Notes: generated by a model from the sequence alone, not told the origin. A DNA stretch of 64,000 nt from Chrysaora quinquecirrha (GCA_014526335.1 JACTAT010000011.1:558001-622000); one strand, 5' to 3'. Numbered from the stretch's first letter, positions 1 to 11,441 are shown. Numbers and translations are program-made.

Positions 1-590
1 GTGCAATGATTTTTAATTTTCTTTATGTGTTTCTGGCGCATTTTCTTATCGTATTTCTCTTCTCTCCAGAGCCTTTCAATCCTTTCATTCCTCGTAGATG
101 GTCTTGCAACAAAGCTACCTCTTCCTTTCCCTTGTCTGCTCACCATGGCTTCACAAACTAACCATATTCTACACCTCTGTCAACATGAATTTGAGATGGC
201 CATCGGCCACCATCATTTGCTACAGTTTCCAGGAACAAATTTAGCACAGTCATTGCATAATTGTTTGGGCTACATCTCAAGAAAACTATTCTCCTAGAAA
301 AACCAAATACAACCATGGATCACCAGACCCCAGCGTATTAATGGATGGTGCCCATCTAAATTCCACAGAGAATTGGGCCATAGAACAATTTACACACGAC
401 GTGCGATAGCACAACCCCAACTAAACACTCAATTTTCTGAATAAAGCCTAACCAAGCATTCTCTCACTTTCTGTCTCTAAATTCTAAAACCCGAGGCTTT
501 CAGAAAATGCTCTTTCATAACTTGAAACACATCCAAGAAACATTTTCTTAACCTTTCAATCTCATCTTTTCTGCTGTCCTCCTCAACTTT
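1..590. other. no gene recognised
   Basis: No convincing coding region is visible. The minus strand may hold the decayed continuation of the pseudogene that begins at about 1,440, but stops interrupt every frame and no conserved motif survives. Nothing else stands out. Confidence 0.4.
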
Positions 591-592
591 GA

Positions 593-1440
593 TTATTTTG
601 AATTCATTAGTTTTGAATAGAAAGTCATCTTATTCTTGCATTGGTTGCATTCAAGATTCATGCACTGTTTAAAGCCAGGGTCATAGACAATAGAATTTGT
701 AAAGAGTGATATGTTGCTTGGTAGCTGTGAACAGCTCCCAAGAGCATTCAAGAGCAACCTCACAATTCCATGATACATGCAAACACATACATTATGGGGT
801 ATCTGATTTAAACATTCTATGTGCTTTGGCCTGAGTTCATAAAACTTGCTTCTTCCAATGCGAGAATCTGGATTTTCTTCAACGTACAGCTGGTGGGCCT
901 CTGCATTGGTCATCAGCATGTACTTGCATTGCATGTGTATCTTCACTTTCTTGCCCATTTGATCTTTACTTCTTATAATGACGCTATCTCTTCTCCCTGG
1001 AGCTTGCCAACTAATGTCATCCCTTAGGTAGAAATCAATGATTTTAGTTTTGGTATCTTCATCCAAACCAAACTGTAGGGCTTTTTTCTTTGTTTTCACA
1101 ACATCAATGCCAATTTCGTTTGCTAAGGCTTGTGCAACTGCTTTCCTTTTTCTAGTTGACTTTGGAAGGGAGGTTCTCATTTTTCTCATTGCCTTCCCCA
1201 TTGCTTGAACAGTGTAATATGGTGAAACAGTTTAATTATCATTGAGAACGTTTTGATGCTTGTTTTGCTCTCTGTATCGTTTGATGCGTGCATTTTCTTG
1301 AGCTCTGTGGATCTTCCACTCTGCTTCAGACATTTTAGCCTTTGCTGCTGCTCTAGATTTCGCCTTTCTTGCCTTGTCCTTTTCTTTCTTTGCCTTCTAA
1401 AGATTTTCATCAGCTTTTACCTTTACTCGTCTTCTTGCTA
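593..1440 (-). pseudogene. N-terminal part of an uncharacterised repeat-family protein
   Basis: The larger open stretch (593-1201) encodes 202 residues. Its opening part is lysine/arginine rich, followed by a segment with DFYLRDDISWQAPGRRD and later RIGRSKFYELRPKHIE, then a cysteine cluster (NVCVCMYHG) and a C-terminal CMNLECNQCKNK motif. The combination of DDISxQxPG, SKFxxLRP and CVCxxH resembles a multicopy protein family I associate with cnidarian and mollusc genomes; its function is unknown to me. Upstream (1201-1440), a second frame encodes a KEKDKARKAKSRAAAK-type basic stretch followed by MSEAEW, typical of the same family's N-terminus, but a TAG stop and a frame change separate it. I read this as a decayed, truncated copy. 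Family membership is from memory of the motif pattern. Confidence 0.5.
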
Positions 1441-1441
1441 A

Positions 1442-2984
1442 CTTTTCTTTGTTTGTTAAAGGCTTAATTAATCAATAGGCCTAACTCAAGAATGAGAAGA
1501 AAAAACATGCATTTAACTTGATAATTTAGGTCTAATTGGCACCATGTTAGACTGATTTCAGAATCAGTTAATGTGCTGATTCTTTTGATTAAGAGGCAAA
1601 TTGAAGATGGCTAATATGGAGGCATTTCAAGTGTTGGACTTACCAGGTTGGACATACAAAATAACTCCATGTCCAACACCACAATATTGTAAACTATAAT
1701 TGTAGCAGGAATGCATTTAGTATACATGTTTAAAATAACCAATGCCTGAAAATATTTTCTGTTTCTTCACACACTTCAAAGAATTCAAAATATATCAGTT
1801 GTTGGTGTTGGATGTACTTTCAAAAATGTGAACAAATTCGATGATAAATAACTAAAAAAATGAAAGTATTTTCGAAATGTTTTGTATCTTAGATTAAAGG
1901 TACCCATTAGCCATGTTTGAAGAATGAGATCATGCTTAGGAGGTCGCAATGAACAGAATAGAGTTGCCACAAATTTCGGCCCTGTTCTCCATTTTTAACC
2001 TGATTCCAACTGAATCCAAATCCAGCTGTACCTCCTCAACACATCCGATTCCTACCAGATCCGACTTTGTTCCCTAGCCACCTAACCATCCTTGTTTTCT
2101 CCTGTTAGCGATAATTCCCACTGATTTCCGCTTCATCTACATGTTTCCTCGTGCGTGTTCGTACTTATTGCCCTCCATTCCCGCACCTTCCGTAGAAAAC
2201 CACTGTTTCCCGCTCATTCCCGATCGTTCCTGACTTCATTCTTTGTTTCAGCTTTTAGAGATACATGTACAAATTGCTTTTACGCAAGTGGCTAATTGAG
2301 TCGTAAACAACTTTGGTAGAACAAAGGAACACAATTCGTTGAGTTCAACTAACAATATATGTCCGCAATGAAACCAAACACTTCAAAATCAAGAGCAATT
2401 CGAAATTTTGACCACATTGCAAGACCAAAAACACTTAAAATAATACGGCTTGCACTTTTTGGACAGAAAAGGCTTCGTTCAAAAAAAGAAACGCGTTTCT
2501 AGGTACAGCAGACCGGGAGCTATTCTTGAAATTTGTTTATGAGGCTAAGTACAGAGGCAGAACAATAGGGAAGAAGTGATTCAATGAAACAATTGTTTTC
2601 ATTGTGCACATAGAGAATAGAAATTCTTAAATAGAGAATAGAAATACCTATCTTTTGTTACAAGATCTTTTGTTACAACATTCCTGATTCCTAGGTATCT
2701 AGGTATCTATCTAGGTATCTATCTATCTAGGTCTATTTCTTCCGGTTTGCCGAAAACCCCTGCATAATGTTTGAATTCTTCAAACATAAAAATGAGGTTT
2801 TATTGTTGTTTCAAAATATACTTCATGTAGTGGGTTAAGTACAGCACTATAATTTTTTTCAATCAATGTTTTATCGGTTTGTCGTAAGAAAATTATTAGC
2901 CCTCTGTTATAGTCAAACATTGGAGAAAAAAATAAAAAAGTCATAACTATTTATAATTTTCAAAAAAGTTGACAAATAATCTCT
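1442..2984. other. intergenic sequence with no recognised gene
   Basis: Open frames here are short and without recognisable motifs. The stretch includes a pyrimidine-rich segment (about 1,980-2,240) and a short ATCT-type microsatellite at 2,691-2,735. The left boundary of the neighbouring P-like transposon could lie here, but I could not identify a terminal repeat. Confidence 0.4.
2691..2735. repeat. CTAGGTATCT/ATCT microsatellite
   Basis: Irregular tandem copies of CTAGGTATCT and ATCT over about 45 bp. Confidence 0.8.
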
Positions 2985-4477
2985 CATTTGACACCAAGTA
3001 CATGTTGATATAATGGGCTCGAAATTTTCACTCCTTGGTTTAACTTTTCATGGAATTGCCCATAGACAGCTTTCCAGAATATGGGGAAGATATGAAATGA
3101 TGTTGCTCCAGTAGTAGCAAATGTTGCAAAACTAAAGGAGAGAGGATTTACTATGCTTTTGACCAGGAAAACAAGAGCATGAGTCGCAAGTTGCTTAACA
3201 TCTTAAAGAGTGGCAAAATTGGTGTCCATGTCACCAAGATCAACAAAGCCAATCAGCTCAACAGTATGCTTGTCCCAACCCAATTCTTCTTATTTCTTCA
3301 TTTCATCAAAGACAATAGTCATGAATCTTTCAGGAGAAGAAAATGATTTGCTTTTGTCATCAGCATTGAAATCTCATTTTTGGGCGAATATAATTTTTGT
3401 AACTTCCTTAAGTCCGTAGACTTGGTAAGACAAGAATTCCAGAGCCAGTTGTGAAATTAGGATGAAGATGATTTTGCAGCGAGAGAAAGGCAGAATTTGA
3501 TGATCATTGGATGATAACCAATGCTACTTGATCTGAAACAGCTCTGATGCTCTTTCCAAAACAACTTCACAAATTGTGGGATTTTTTTGGTCACAACCAC
3601 TGAACAAAGAAATAAAATCTTGATTTAGCTGTGAATCCACTTGCTGACTACAGTTTTCCAATGACTCCTTCATCTCTTGTATTTGTTGCTGAAGTTGCTT
3701 GCACTTTAACCGCTTTTGTTGTATTATAAACTTTATTCTTCCTGGAGAGGTAAATTTAATTGGAGCAGTAGGTTAAGCAGGTACACTTAATCTTGACTCG
3801 TTTACTTTCATAAATTAAATGTGCACTATATCTTAGACATATTGAACATTTATCTTCTTTGCAAGTAATCAAAAGAGAGCAGTTTACTGAACAAAGAAAT
3901 TCATCTTGGTGAAATCTTGGTTTAGAGGAACTCTGCTGATATTTTGAAAAGGAAAACTTTTTTGGGACTACACGCCTTTGAATGTTTGCAAATTCTTTTG
4001 GATTTGGAATCTGAATGCTTTTACATAAAAAAGACTCTCAATTTCATGAAAAACATCTGATAAGGTTACATTTGAAAATGATCTTTCATATTTTTTATAT
4101 AAACTGTGGTCTTTTGCTAACATCCAACCAGAAACTCTTACAAAGAATGGAAGAGAAGATTCCACAACTATTTCGTAATCGGGAAGAATAAAATGATCTG
4201 TTGTTGAAGAAACGGTTACCAAAGATTCTGAAGACTCAGTATACCAGGACTTGCCAAGTTTAAGCTTGGAAATGCGCTGTTTGAATTCAGAGAAGCTTTT
4301 ATAAACAGCAGCTGAAACTAATTGTTGGAACGTTTGGGTCTCTTCTCTCTTCTTGATAACTGTTGTGGGGCATGGACAGGGTGTTGGTGTGACAATACTT
4401 TTCTTTAGCAGATTCAACGAAGGCAGTGTTCCCTCTTTAAGTGTTTTACACGTAACATTTGCAGCAAAAAAAATCAA
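2985..4477 (-). pseudogene. P-element-like transposase, degenerate
   Basis: Read on the minus strand, this is a P-type (Tnp_P_element) transposase relic. From 5' to 3' it shows a segment with VSGWMLAKDHSLYKKYE (4477-3968), a cysteine pair region with CSLLITCKEDKC (about 3,860), a glutamine-rich coiled coil (KRLKCKQLQQQIQEMKESLE, about 3,720), KFCLSLAAKSSSS in another frame, then IVFDEMKK, WDKHTVELIGFVDLGD and the conserved VNPLSFSFATFAT and IFPIFWKAV blocks (3,330-3,060). FDEMK carries an acidic catalytic-core residue and GFVDLG is a hallmark of the family. In-frame stops lie near 3,390, 3,300 and 3,205, and at least one frameshift lies near 3,520, so no active enzyme is possible. No N-terminal THAP domain was found. 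Linking the 4,477-3,968 part to this gene is inference. Confidence 0.7.
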
Positions 4478-4479
4478 TA

Positions 4480-4989
4480 AAGATGTGCATTTGAACTATT
4501 CTTTACTACTAAATGATACTCCAGAAAGAAAGAAAAAACTAGGAAACATTCAGCAAAGTAGTGCTTACCCATTTCATAAGGGTAGGCCAAATATGTGTGC
4601 ATCTTCTGCAAATTCGGAGGTCTGGGTATGGATAAATTCTTTAACAAATTCTTCATTAAAAATGCACCTAAAAAAATAGTTTGTGTGGCACATGTTGGCT
4701 TCCATCGATATTTTTCAAGCTGGATGACTAATCAATAACCGTTGGTAATGCTTTCCTTTAGAATTGTACCAAATATTGACAGATTTCTTATTCTTTTCGT
4801 GAAGAAGGTAATGCATTCCAGAGACAACCCCTTTGTTGCAAATCATCTTATCACCCATTCCTTGTTAGTTTTATGAATTTTATGGTTTTTTCTTGGCGAC
4901 TTTGTAGTTATGTACGGTTTCATTAGTTTTAAAATAGTTGTGGAACACTACATGAAGTTTAGTTTTATCATGGCGAACATGCTGCATGA
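4480..4989. other. no gene recognised
   Basis: AT-rich sequence between two minus-strand relics; no motif, repeat or RNA gene was recognised. Confidence 0.4.
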
Positions 4990-5940
4990 ATTTTAAGATT
5001 TTGAATTCATAAAAGTCAGTTTGAGAAAGTTAGCTTCCTTGTGGAGAGTATTTGTTGGGTGTCTACAATCTTTAAATGTAAGTATTCAAAGAATCCCTTT
5101 TTAAGTTCATAGGATGCACACCCAATTATTTCAAATGCATAACCTAATTTGATAGAAATAGTGAAACATGTAGAGTTGTCAGGCAGAGTTTTGGCAAGTA
5201 ATAGCATAGCTTATAAAGCATTGAAGAAAGTTTCATTATTTCACCTTTAAACTTTTGAATATGGTTTTCCAAGTTTAGTTTAGAATCTAATTTTGTGCCA
5301 AGATACTTGGTATTATTTGAATGTGTTTACCCATTTCTACAGTATATGCCACATCATTGCAAGTTCTTGTTGATGAGTGAATCATACAATAATTGCTCTT
5401 ATCTGTATTCATCATTAGCATATTTGCTTTGAGCCATTCATGCAATTTACTCAACTCTATGTTTGTTTCAGTCATCATATCGGACAAATTATTACCAAAG
5501 TTAGAGACATTAGTGTCATCTGCATGGCGTCTAGGTATTAGTTTCGTCAAGTTTGGCATGTAGTTCACATATAAGGTAAATAGAATTGGACCAAGGACAG
5601 ACCCTTGAGGGACCTCTTCTGTTTTTAGCAGAATTTTTCCTATTAGCATAGCTGCTTTCTGTCTTTAAGGTAACTTGTAACCATTTTTCCTGAATTTTAC
5701 CTCTTAAACCATAATGTTGAAGTTTATACAGAAGAATATTGTGGTCTATTGTATCAAATGCTTTTGTTAGGTCAAGAAAGACCCATACACAGTTGCCTTC
5801 ATCTAAATTCAAGTAAAGTTCCTCCATTAATTCTAGAAGAGCATGCATTGTTGAATGACCTTCACAAAAGCCAAACTGCATTTTGTGTAATATGTGTTGT
5901 AAATTTTGAATAGAAATTATTCTCCTTGCTTAAAATCTCT
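4990..5940 (-). pseudogene. LINE reverse transcriptase fragment
   Basis: The minus strand encodes the central part of a non-LTR reverse transcriptase: QFGFCEGHST, then motif A FLDLTKAFDTIDHNIL (5,881-5,700), motif B VPQGSVLGPILF and motif C HADDT, where YADD is usual (5,620-5,515). A frame change near 5,640 separates motifs A and B. Further 3' the thumb region is decayed through about 5,000. The 5' side is cut at 5,940 by the Kolobok-like element; about a dozen plausible RT residues on its far side (11,102-11,150, LLSCFEKFF) suggest the LINE was the insertion target. The catalytic tyrosine of YADD is replaced by histidine in this copy. Confidence 0.8.
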
Positions 5941-5944
5941 TTAA

Positions 5945-5963
5945 AGTGCTTATGACATCTAAT
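5945..5963 (+). repeat. left terminal inverted repeat
   Basis: AGTGCTTATGACATC plus about four further matching bases; partner at 11079-11097. Confidence 0.75.
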
Positions 5964-6102
5964 TTTTGATAATTTTTTTCACATTTTCTGAAAATATGCT
6001 CTTTTCTGATCAGTTTGATACCAAATTTATGTTATTTTGATGAAGTAAAACGGGTTTAAAGATAGTTTTAAAAGGGGCACCTGATGCGAAAAGTCAAAAA
6101 AA

Positions 6103-6123
6103 TTGTGACGTCATAAGTAGGAC
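6103..6123 (+). promoter_or_regulatory. subterminal inverted repeat containing a CRE palindrome (left)
   Basis: A 21-bp element containing TGACGTCA, a perfect CREB/ATF palindrome. It is repeated exactly in inverse orientation at 10897-10917. This copy lies about 300 bp upstream of the ballast-like gene. It could serve transposase binding, transcription, or both. Confidence 0.55.
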
Positions 6124-6428
6124 CCGTTTCTTGGAGTGTCTGTTTTTACAGCGTGTTTGCATAGGACGCGGCTCACTGCACTTGGTATTTACCTAAATTT
6201 CTCCATATTTGATTTAATTTTATTCATTTTTAATATTGGATAGCAATCCCTAGATATTAAGGAACAAATCTGAAAACTTTCTAGCATTAAAACGGATGCG
6301 GCTGGAATTAAAACAGCATTTTATTCAAATTGTTCTTTCTCGGGCGATCGCGCCATTGTTGAGGCGGAGGCAGGAAACAGTGTCGTAGCGCAGTAGCACT
6401 CGCACACAAGCAGAAGCAAAATTCGAGA

Positions 6429-7202
6429 GTGATCAAGATATTGGGTCACGAAGAAGCTTCCAAAGTTTGGACAATTTGCGAAGACTATCCCAGAATGGCA
6501 TCCAGTGATTTATCAAGTAGTCCTAGTAATAGTTCAAGATCAGACTTAAGCGCAGATCGAAACGAAAGTGATAATGACTACGGTGTTGTAAACTTGGAAG
6601 CAAATCTGCCTTATCAAGATGAACCGCTAGCAAACGCTGATGATCAACATAATCACGAATTTCATTTTGAGGAAGACAGGGATGGTATTCCCCATGAGGT
6701 ACTGGCAGAAAGAAGTGAAGGCAGAATTATGGTTGATAACTGGTAAGTGGCTTTCAGTTGTTCAGAAAAGGGTAACACTGTTGGGCTTCAGGGAGAACCA
6801 TTCAAACTTTCCTTTCGTTTACTTGAAGCAAAATAATAGGCCAACACCAAACCATAGCCCAAACAAAGGGCTTAGCCTTTGGTTTAGGATCTTCCTCATC
6901 ATGTCATTGAAAGACAACATTCTTAATTTTTCTCTTTCAGGTGTACTTGTGGCCATTGCAATGCAGACAAATTAGTTGGCACCCTAGAATATCGATGCTG
7001 TCAGGAGATTAATGAGATTGGAGGAAAGCTTACTTTTGAAGGAAGGGAGGATATAACTTGCATGGTTCAACATGAAGATTACCAGGCGATGACAAACCAG
7101 GTTGTTTTAATGCAGACAGGTCCATTACTGAGAGATTGAAATGGTCGTTCATACAGGCAACGTGCAGGGCAAAGCCGAAATGAATATGTTTTTTTTGCAT
7201 GA
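6429..7202 (+). pseudogene. P2X7 C-terminal ballast-like cysteine-rich protein, two exons, internal stop
   Basis: Exon 1 (6429-6742) encodes an acidic, serine-rich N-terminus with SSSPSNSSRSDLS and a likely later start, MASSD. It ends at a consensus GTAAGT donor. The intron ends TCTCTTTCAG at 6940. Exon 2 opens with WCTCGHCNADKL, then EYRCCQEINE, ITCMVQHEDYQAM and VVLMQTGPLLRD. This C-x-C-G-x-C, CCxE, C-x4-H arrangement matches the intracellular ballast domain of vertebrate P2X7 receptors, which binds zinc and is known in invertebrates as a stand-alone or transposon-linked domain. A TGA at 7137-7139 interrupts the frame; after it the same frame continues NGRSYRQRAGQSRNEYV, which still fits the domain (compare YRxRAY in P2X7). 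There is no channel part. The gene runs towards the transposase gene within the same element. Confidence 0.7.
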
Positions 7203-7497
7203 AGACTTTTGTAATTATTTAGAATCTGCTCTAAAAATTCATCTGCTTGCAGTAACCACAGAAACAGTAAAGAAATCATTTTCTTTTCATAAAGGTATCT
7301 CAGAGGTGTGGCTTATTGTTGGTGTGTCCGCTGGTTTTTTGGATATCTTGGATGGGATGAAAGACGCCCTCTCCCAGCATGTATCTATCATTTTTGAGAA
7401 CAAGATATCCAACAAACCAGCACACAGGATACGAAGATAGGCAGTAGAACTCAAGGAAATAATAAGAAAAGGTGTGTAGTATTCTTGTTTGTTTTGA

Positions 7498-10400
7498 TTA
7501 TTTGCCACAGTTCCCACGAGGATGCCCTTTCATGGGCTGATGGCATTTTTTGCAAGAGGATAATTTTCTATGTTTTTCTCTGTCCGTATCACCAAAGCTC
7601 CCCTCTCTGTTGGTACTGTCTTCCTGGAGACTTTCTTCCACTATCTGATCATCTTCTGTAAAAAAAATTTCCTTTCATTAGTTTAGTTATGCAAATACAA
7701 AAACTAAAGTAGTATCGTTGAAAGGCAGTGATATATTTCAAATCTAAACAATACAATTGCATAAAACAAAAAAATAGTGGTTGTGATGTACAATATCTTA
7801 CCTGGAGGATATAACACTGTTACTCTCGATTTTCTTTCTTTTTGGCATGAAATTGCTTCTTCCCTAGATTTCCTCTCTTTAAAAGCACTGGTCATGGAGT
7901 CAGGGATCTCTTCTTGACATCTTTCAAATTTTTCTTTTAAAACACTACTTGATGTCTCCAGCATGGTTTTTTTAATAAACTTAACATAATCTGTGAAGAA
8001 AATTTGCTCATCATTACAGAAAAAACAGACAATACTAGCCTCAAGAAAACTGTTAAACCACTCACTGTATGTTGGATCAACAGCAACTTCTCGCACAACC
8101 TCCTCACCAAGCTTGAACTTTGGAAATGTTACATTGTAATATGTCCTTCCATCTGCAGTGGTCTTTTTTGCCCGATTTGAATTCTCATTAAAATGTAGCA
8201 TTGCCAAGATGTGCCTGCAAATACGAGGGTATGCAAGAACTTAAGATCACTGGATTGTTTGCCAACTTGTCCACCAACAAGCTACATACAATATAAAGAA
8301 ATGTAAGTTTCAGTTATGATAGGAATGAATGATACCTGCACTTTGTTCCAAGCCAAGAAAAATGTGTCATCTTCGGGTGCCAATGATTGAGCAGGGAATG
8401 GAATCCTTCGATACAGCTTGTCTGTCCATCTGAGGATAGTTTCTGAATATCACCAAGTATGTATTGCTTCATCAAAATTTGGTTCAGCTTATCATAAACA
8501 TCAGTGCCTGGAAAATAATTATAGTGTGAGCCAAATTGCAAATTTAATCAACTGCTAACAGAATGAATTTTACTAATTCGATTTTGCCATTATTCAACAG
8601 GAAAATATGCATCATCTACAATATATAAATAACCTTTTGGTATCCAGCTCCTTGGTTCAATATCTCCATGTGAACATTGCTTGAACAGAGGGTCCGGGTG
8701 ATCTGTATGCTTATCTGATATGTGGTGCACGATTGATTTCCATTTGGCCAGAATCAAGTTCCCAAAGCCTTGTTTGGTGGAGAGAGCACACCAGTACAGG
8801 TGACTGTTTATGCCCTTGATCCATGCTCCTAAGATCTCAAAACCCTTCTCTTTACTCGCCTGAAACAATTTTTTTGTGATGCTTTTCGACACATGCCAGA
8901 TATCATGGTAATGCGCAGTTTCTGGTTCTGATGTTCTTATCCATTTCGCTATACTTTTGTGACGATCGCTTATGAATGAATTTATCTTCATGCCAGCACT
9001 TTTCAGGAAAACAAAACATTTTTGTGCTCCATAAAGCTCCATCCTGTTGCTGCTTCCAGCTTGATTCACCTGAAAACAAAAATTTAGTATCATTCATATA
9101 TGTCAAAGAAGTTACAAATTGATGTCTTTTTTTAGATGAACATGATGGTATTACCTGTACAAGCTCAAAGTGCACAAGCTTTGATATGGAGTTACAAACA
9201 TTGTGTAAGCTCCATATTTGGCACTATGACCCATTGAGTCAAAGCGCCCATCTCCTGACCATTGAACATCTTGGACGTCTTTCAATTTTTCCAGAAGTTG
9301 TTGCTGATGTTGGTCCCAGTGAAGCAGTATGGAAGGAAACAGAATATGCCTTTGATGACGGAAGAACGTACAAACTGAAATTCCTGCTAATCCAATATGC
9401 TTGAGCATTAAGAAAGCCTGACTTATGTTGATACCAGAAGAAAGAATCCCAAAACTCATCAAAAGATTTCCAGCTGGAATGCGATTATGTAAAAGAGGCT
9501 GACTTCTCCAAGTAAATCCTTCTCTGCAATATTTACAAGATTGAGTTGCAATCGCCATTGAACCAATGCAAGAAATACGAACATCTGGACATGCTCCTTT
9601 GCAGTTAAAACAGAACATCTTGAATAATCCCATAAGCATTCCAAAAAAAACCATGAATTTGGGTTCATCAGTGGGTTTAGTTCCAGGACTGCACCTGAAA
9701 GAACATTGGACATAAGAAACATTGCATCAAGCTGTTAAAGCAGAATTATACTAGTTTTTCATGAATACTGAGAAACTCAAAACTTACTCTACTATAAATT
9801 TGGAGCTATTCTGTTGGTCATTATATTCCTCAACTTCTTCATCAGATGAGAACTCAGTTTCTTCTTGGCTGGTCCAGTCAGTGTCAGTTTCATTGTGATA
9901 CTCAAAATGATCAGAGATGCTATTTGAAGATAACTCAGATAACTTCCTTTTTCTACAGTTAACACTTGATTCTTCCTCCTCCTCCTCATCATAATCATCT
10001 TCTTCAGGCTCTATATCGATATCCTGAAACAAAAGTTTTACATAATATTAAAATAAATTGTCATTTATGTGTAGAATGCAAATCAGCAAAAGCTCACTTT
10101 CAAGCATTTACAGATGCAAGTTCTATACTCACTCTTAATTTCAATTGTTCTTTCAACTCATCTTTTCTCTTCTTTAACTGATGAATTTTCTTTTGAAGAT
10201 TTATTATTTTCTTTGCTTCTGTTTGGCAGTTGTCACAATCAATTTTACTGGCACTTTTGGCATTATGATAAGAATTCCCATCTTTTTCTTCAGTTTCATC
10301 ATTCATGCTATTTACATTATTTACATTGTCCTCGCCAGAATCACATGTATCTTCTTGCATTATGTCTCTTAAAATCTGAAATTAAACAAACAGTGTATAA

Positions 10401-10868
10401 AGATTGAATTTTAATTTCACATAGACCAGGTGAATTTGAGATTCCAATGAGGAAGAAAAAAGAGAAAGTGAAAAATGACCATTACCTTGCGTTTCTCTCT
10501 GCTTGTGGATGCTACATTTTCAATTTCTTTATGCTCGTTTGCAACATCTATAGTTGGAACTGCATCTGGTTTCAATTTTAATTTCATGCCTAATGAAGTT
10601 GCAATGTCCCGTTTAACGGTAAAAGCCGATTCCTCGAAATGAATGCCACAAAGTATAGCCTGATTTGAAGTTGGCGACCAGTTAGCCTGTGCCGGCGAAC
10701 GAAGCGAACCCACTGAAAGTATCTGTTAGGGTCTTTATTTTTATCTGGAAAATGGTGAATGGAAACTTCTGGATTATACTGGCTGTTACCACAGCTAGCC
10801 CAATTGCAACCTCCAGCTACACATCGTTTTCCGCTCAGCCTTTTGCTCGAGGATGGTAAAGATGCCAT
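7498..10868 (-). pseudogene. THAP-domain DDE transposase, eight exons, two frameshifts
   Basis: Spliced minus-strand gene; all introns have GT-AG ends. Exons: 10868-10486, 10375-10133, 10023-9788, 9694-9155, 9069-8634, 8507-8336, 8214-7802, 7655-7498. Exon 1 holds the THAP zinc finger (RCVAGGCNW, IHHFPDK, then CGIHFEESAF in a shifted frame). Exon 2 is a coiled coil (IINLQKKIHQLKKRKDELKE). Exon 3 is very acidic. Exon 4 has CKYCREGFTWRSQP and GDGRFDSMGHSAKYG. Exon 5 has SDRHKSIAKWI and YHDIWHVSKS, then INSHLYWCA. Exon 6 has QTSCIEGFHSLLNHWHPK. Exon 7 has MLHFNENSNR. Exon 8 ends in a zinc-knuckle-like CKKCHQPMKGHPRGNC. The GDGRxDS and SDRH aspartates and the later glutamate in CIEGFHS are candidate DDE residues. 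Frameshifts near 10,690 (inside the THAP finger) and near 9,198 inactivate it. The start is the only methionine ahead of the THAP finger. Confidence 0.8.
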
Positions 10869-10896
10869 GCTGAATTTATTTTACTTCCTCGTGCGT

Positions 10897-10917
10897 GTCC
10901 TACTTATGACGTCACAA
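10897..10917 (-). promoter_or_regulatory. subterminal inverted repeat containing a CRE palindrome (right)
   Basis: Exact inverse copy of the 21-bp element at 6103-6123, here only about 30 bp upstream of the transposase start codon. Confidence 0.55.
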
Positions 10918-11078
10918 GAAAGTAATTCCCATTCAAAAAATTTCGCAGTTTTTTTCAAGGAATCCCTATCTTTGGAGCATTGTAAAATAAAAATGGGTTG
11001 AGGTATCCAAGTTCTGTTTTTTGGATCCTTACTAACTTGCTTAAAATTTTTTAGTTTTGATAACTAGACAAAATTGAA

Positions 11079-11097
11079 GATTTGATGTCATAAGCAC
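11079..11097 (-). repeat. right terminal inverted repeat
   Basis: Inverted copy of the left terminus: GATGTCATAAGCAC followed by TTAA. Confidence 0.75.
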
Positions 11098-11410
11098 TTA
11101 AAAAATTTTTCAAAACATGAAAGTAATGATATAATTCTTCTCAATCATGAGTTACGTTACTTAGTGGTCACATGAGATGCGAGTGCACAGGCATGACAAA
11201 CCATTGTGAGTTTGACTTCAAGCCGCCCTGACGTGTTTTTGCAAGACAAAAATTTTATAAATTGGTTGTTTTTCTTCTTTGCAAATATTCAGCAAAGAGT
11301 TGGTAAGAACCTCATTAGAAACTTTTTCTTCAACCCATCAACGTAAGTGAATTCTTTCACACTTTATATTTTAGCTTAAGCGTAGAATTATCTAGTTAAA
11401 CTCTTTGAGA

Positions 11411-11441
11411 TAATGATTGATTGATTGATTGATTGATTTAA
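11411..11441. repeat. TGAT microsatellite tail of the LINE
   Basis: Tandem TGAT units marking the 3' end of the minus-strand LINE, next to its 3' UTR. Confidence 0.75.

Larger units (their letters stand above)
5945..11097. mobile_element. Kolobok-like DNA transposon, about 5.15 kb, TTAA-flanked
   Basis: The left end begins AGTGCTTATGACATC directly after a TTAA (5941-5944). The right end is the inverted copy, ending GATGTCATAAGCAC before another TTAA (11098-11101). One base of the terminus is ambiguous (AGTGC or GTGC). A second, internal inverted pair is present at 6103-6123 and 10897-10917. Inside are a minus-strand THAP-domain DDE transposase gene and a convergent plus-strand gene for a P2X7-ballast-like protein. 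TTAA target duplications and THAP transposases are known traits of the Kolobok superfamily; PiggyBac also uses TTAA but has a different transposase. Both genes are damaged, so this copy is non-autonomous. Confidence 0.75.

Noticed and set aside
593..1410. Host gene on the minus strand
   Set aside because: Motifs match a multicopy repeat family, and a stop and a frame change separate the parts.
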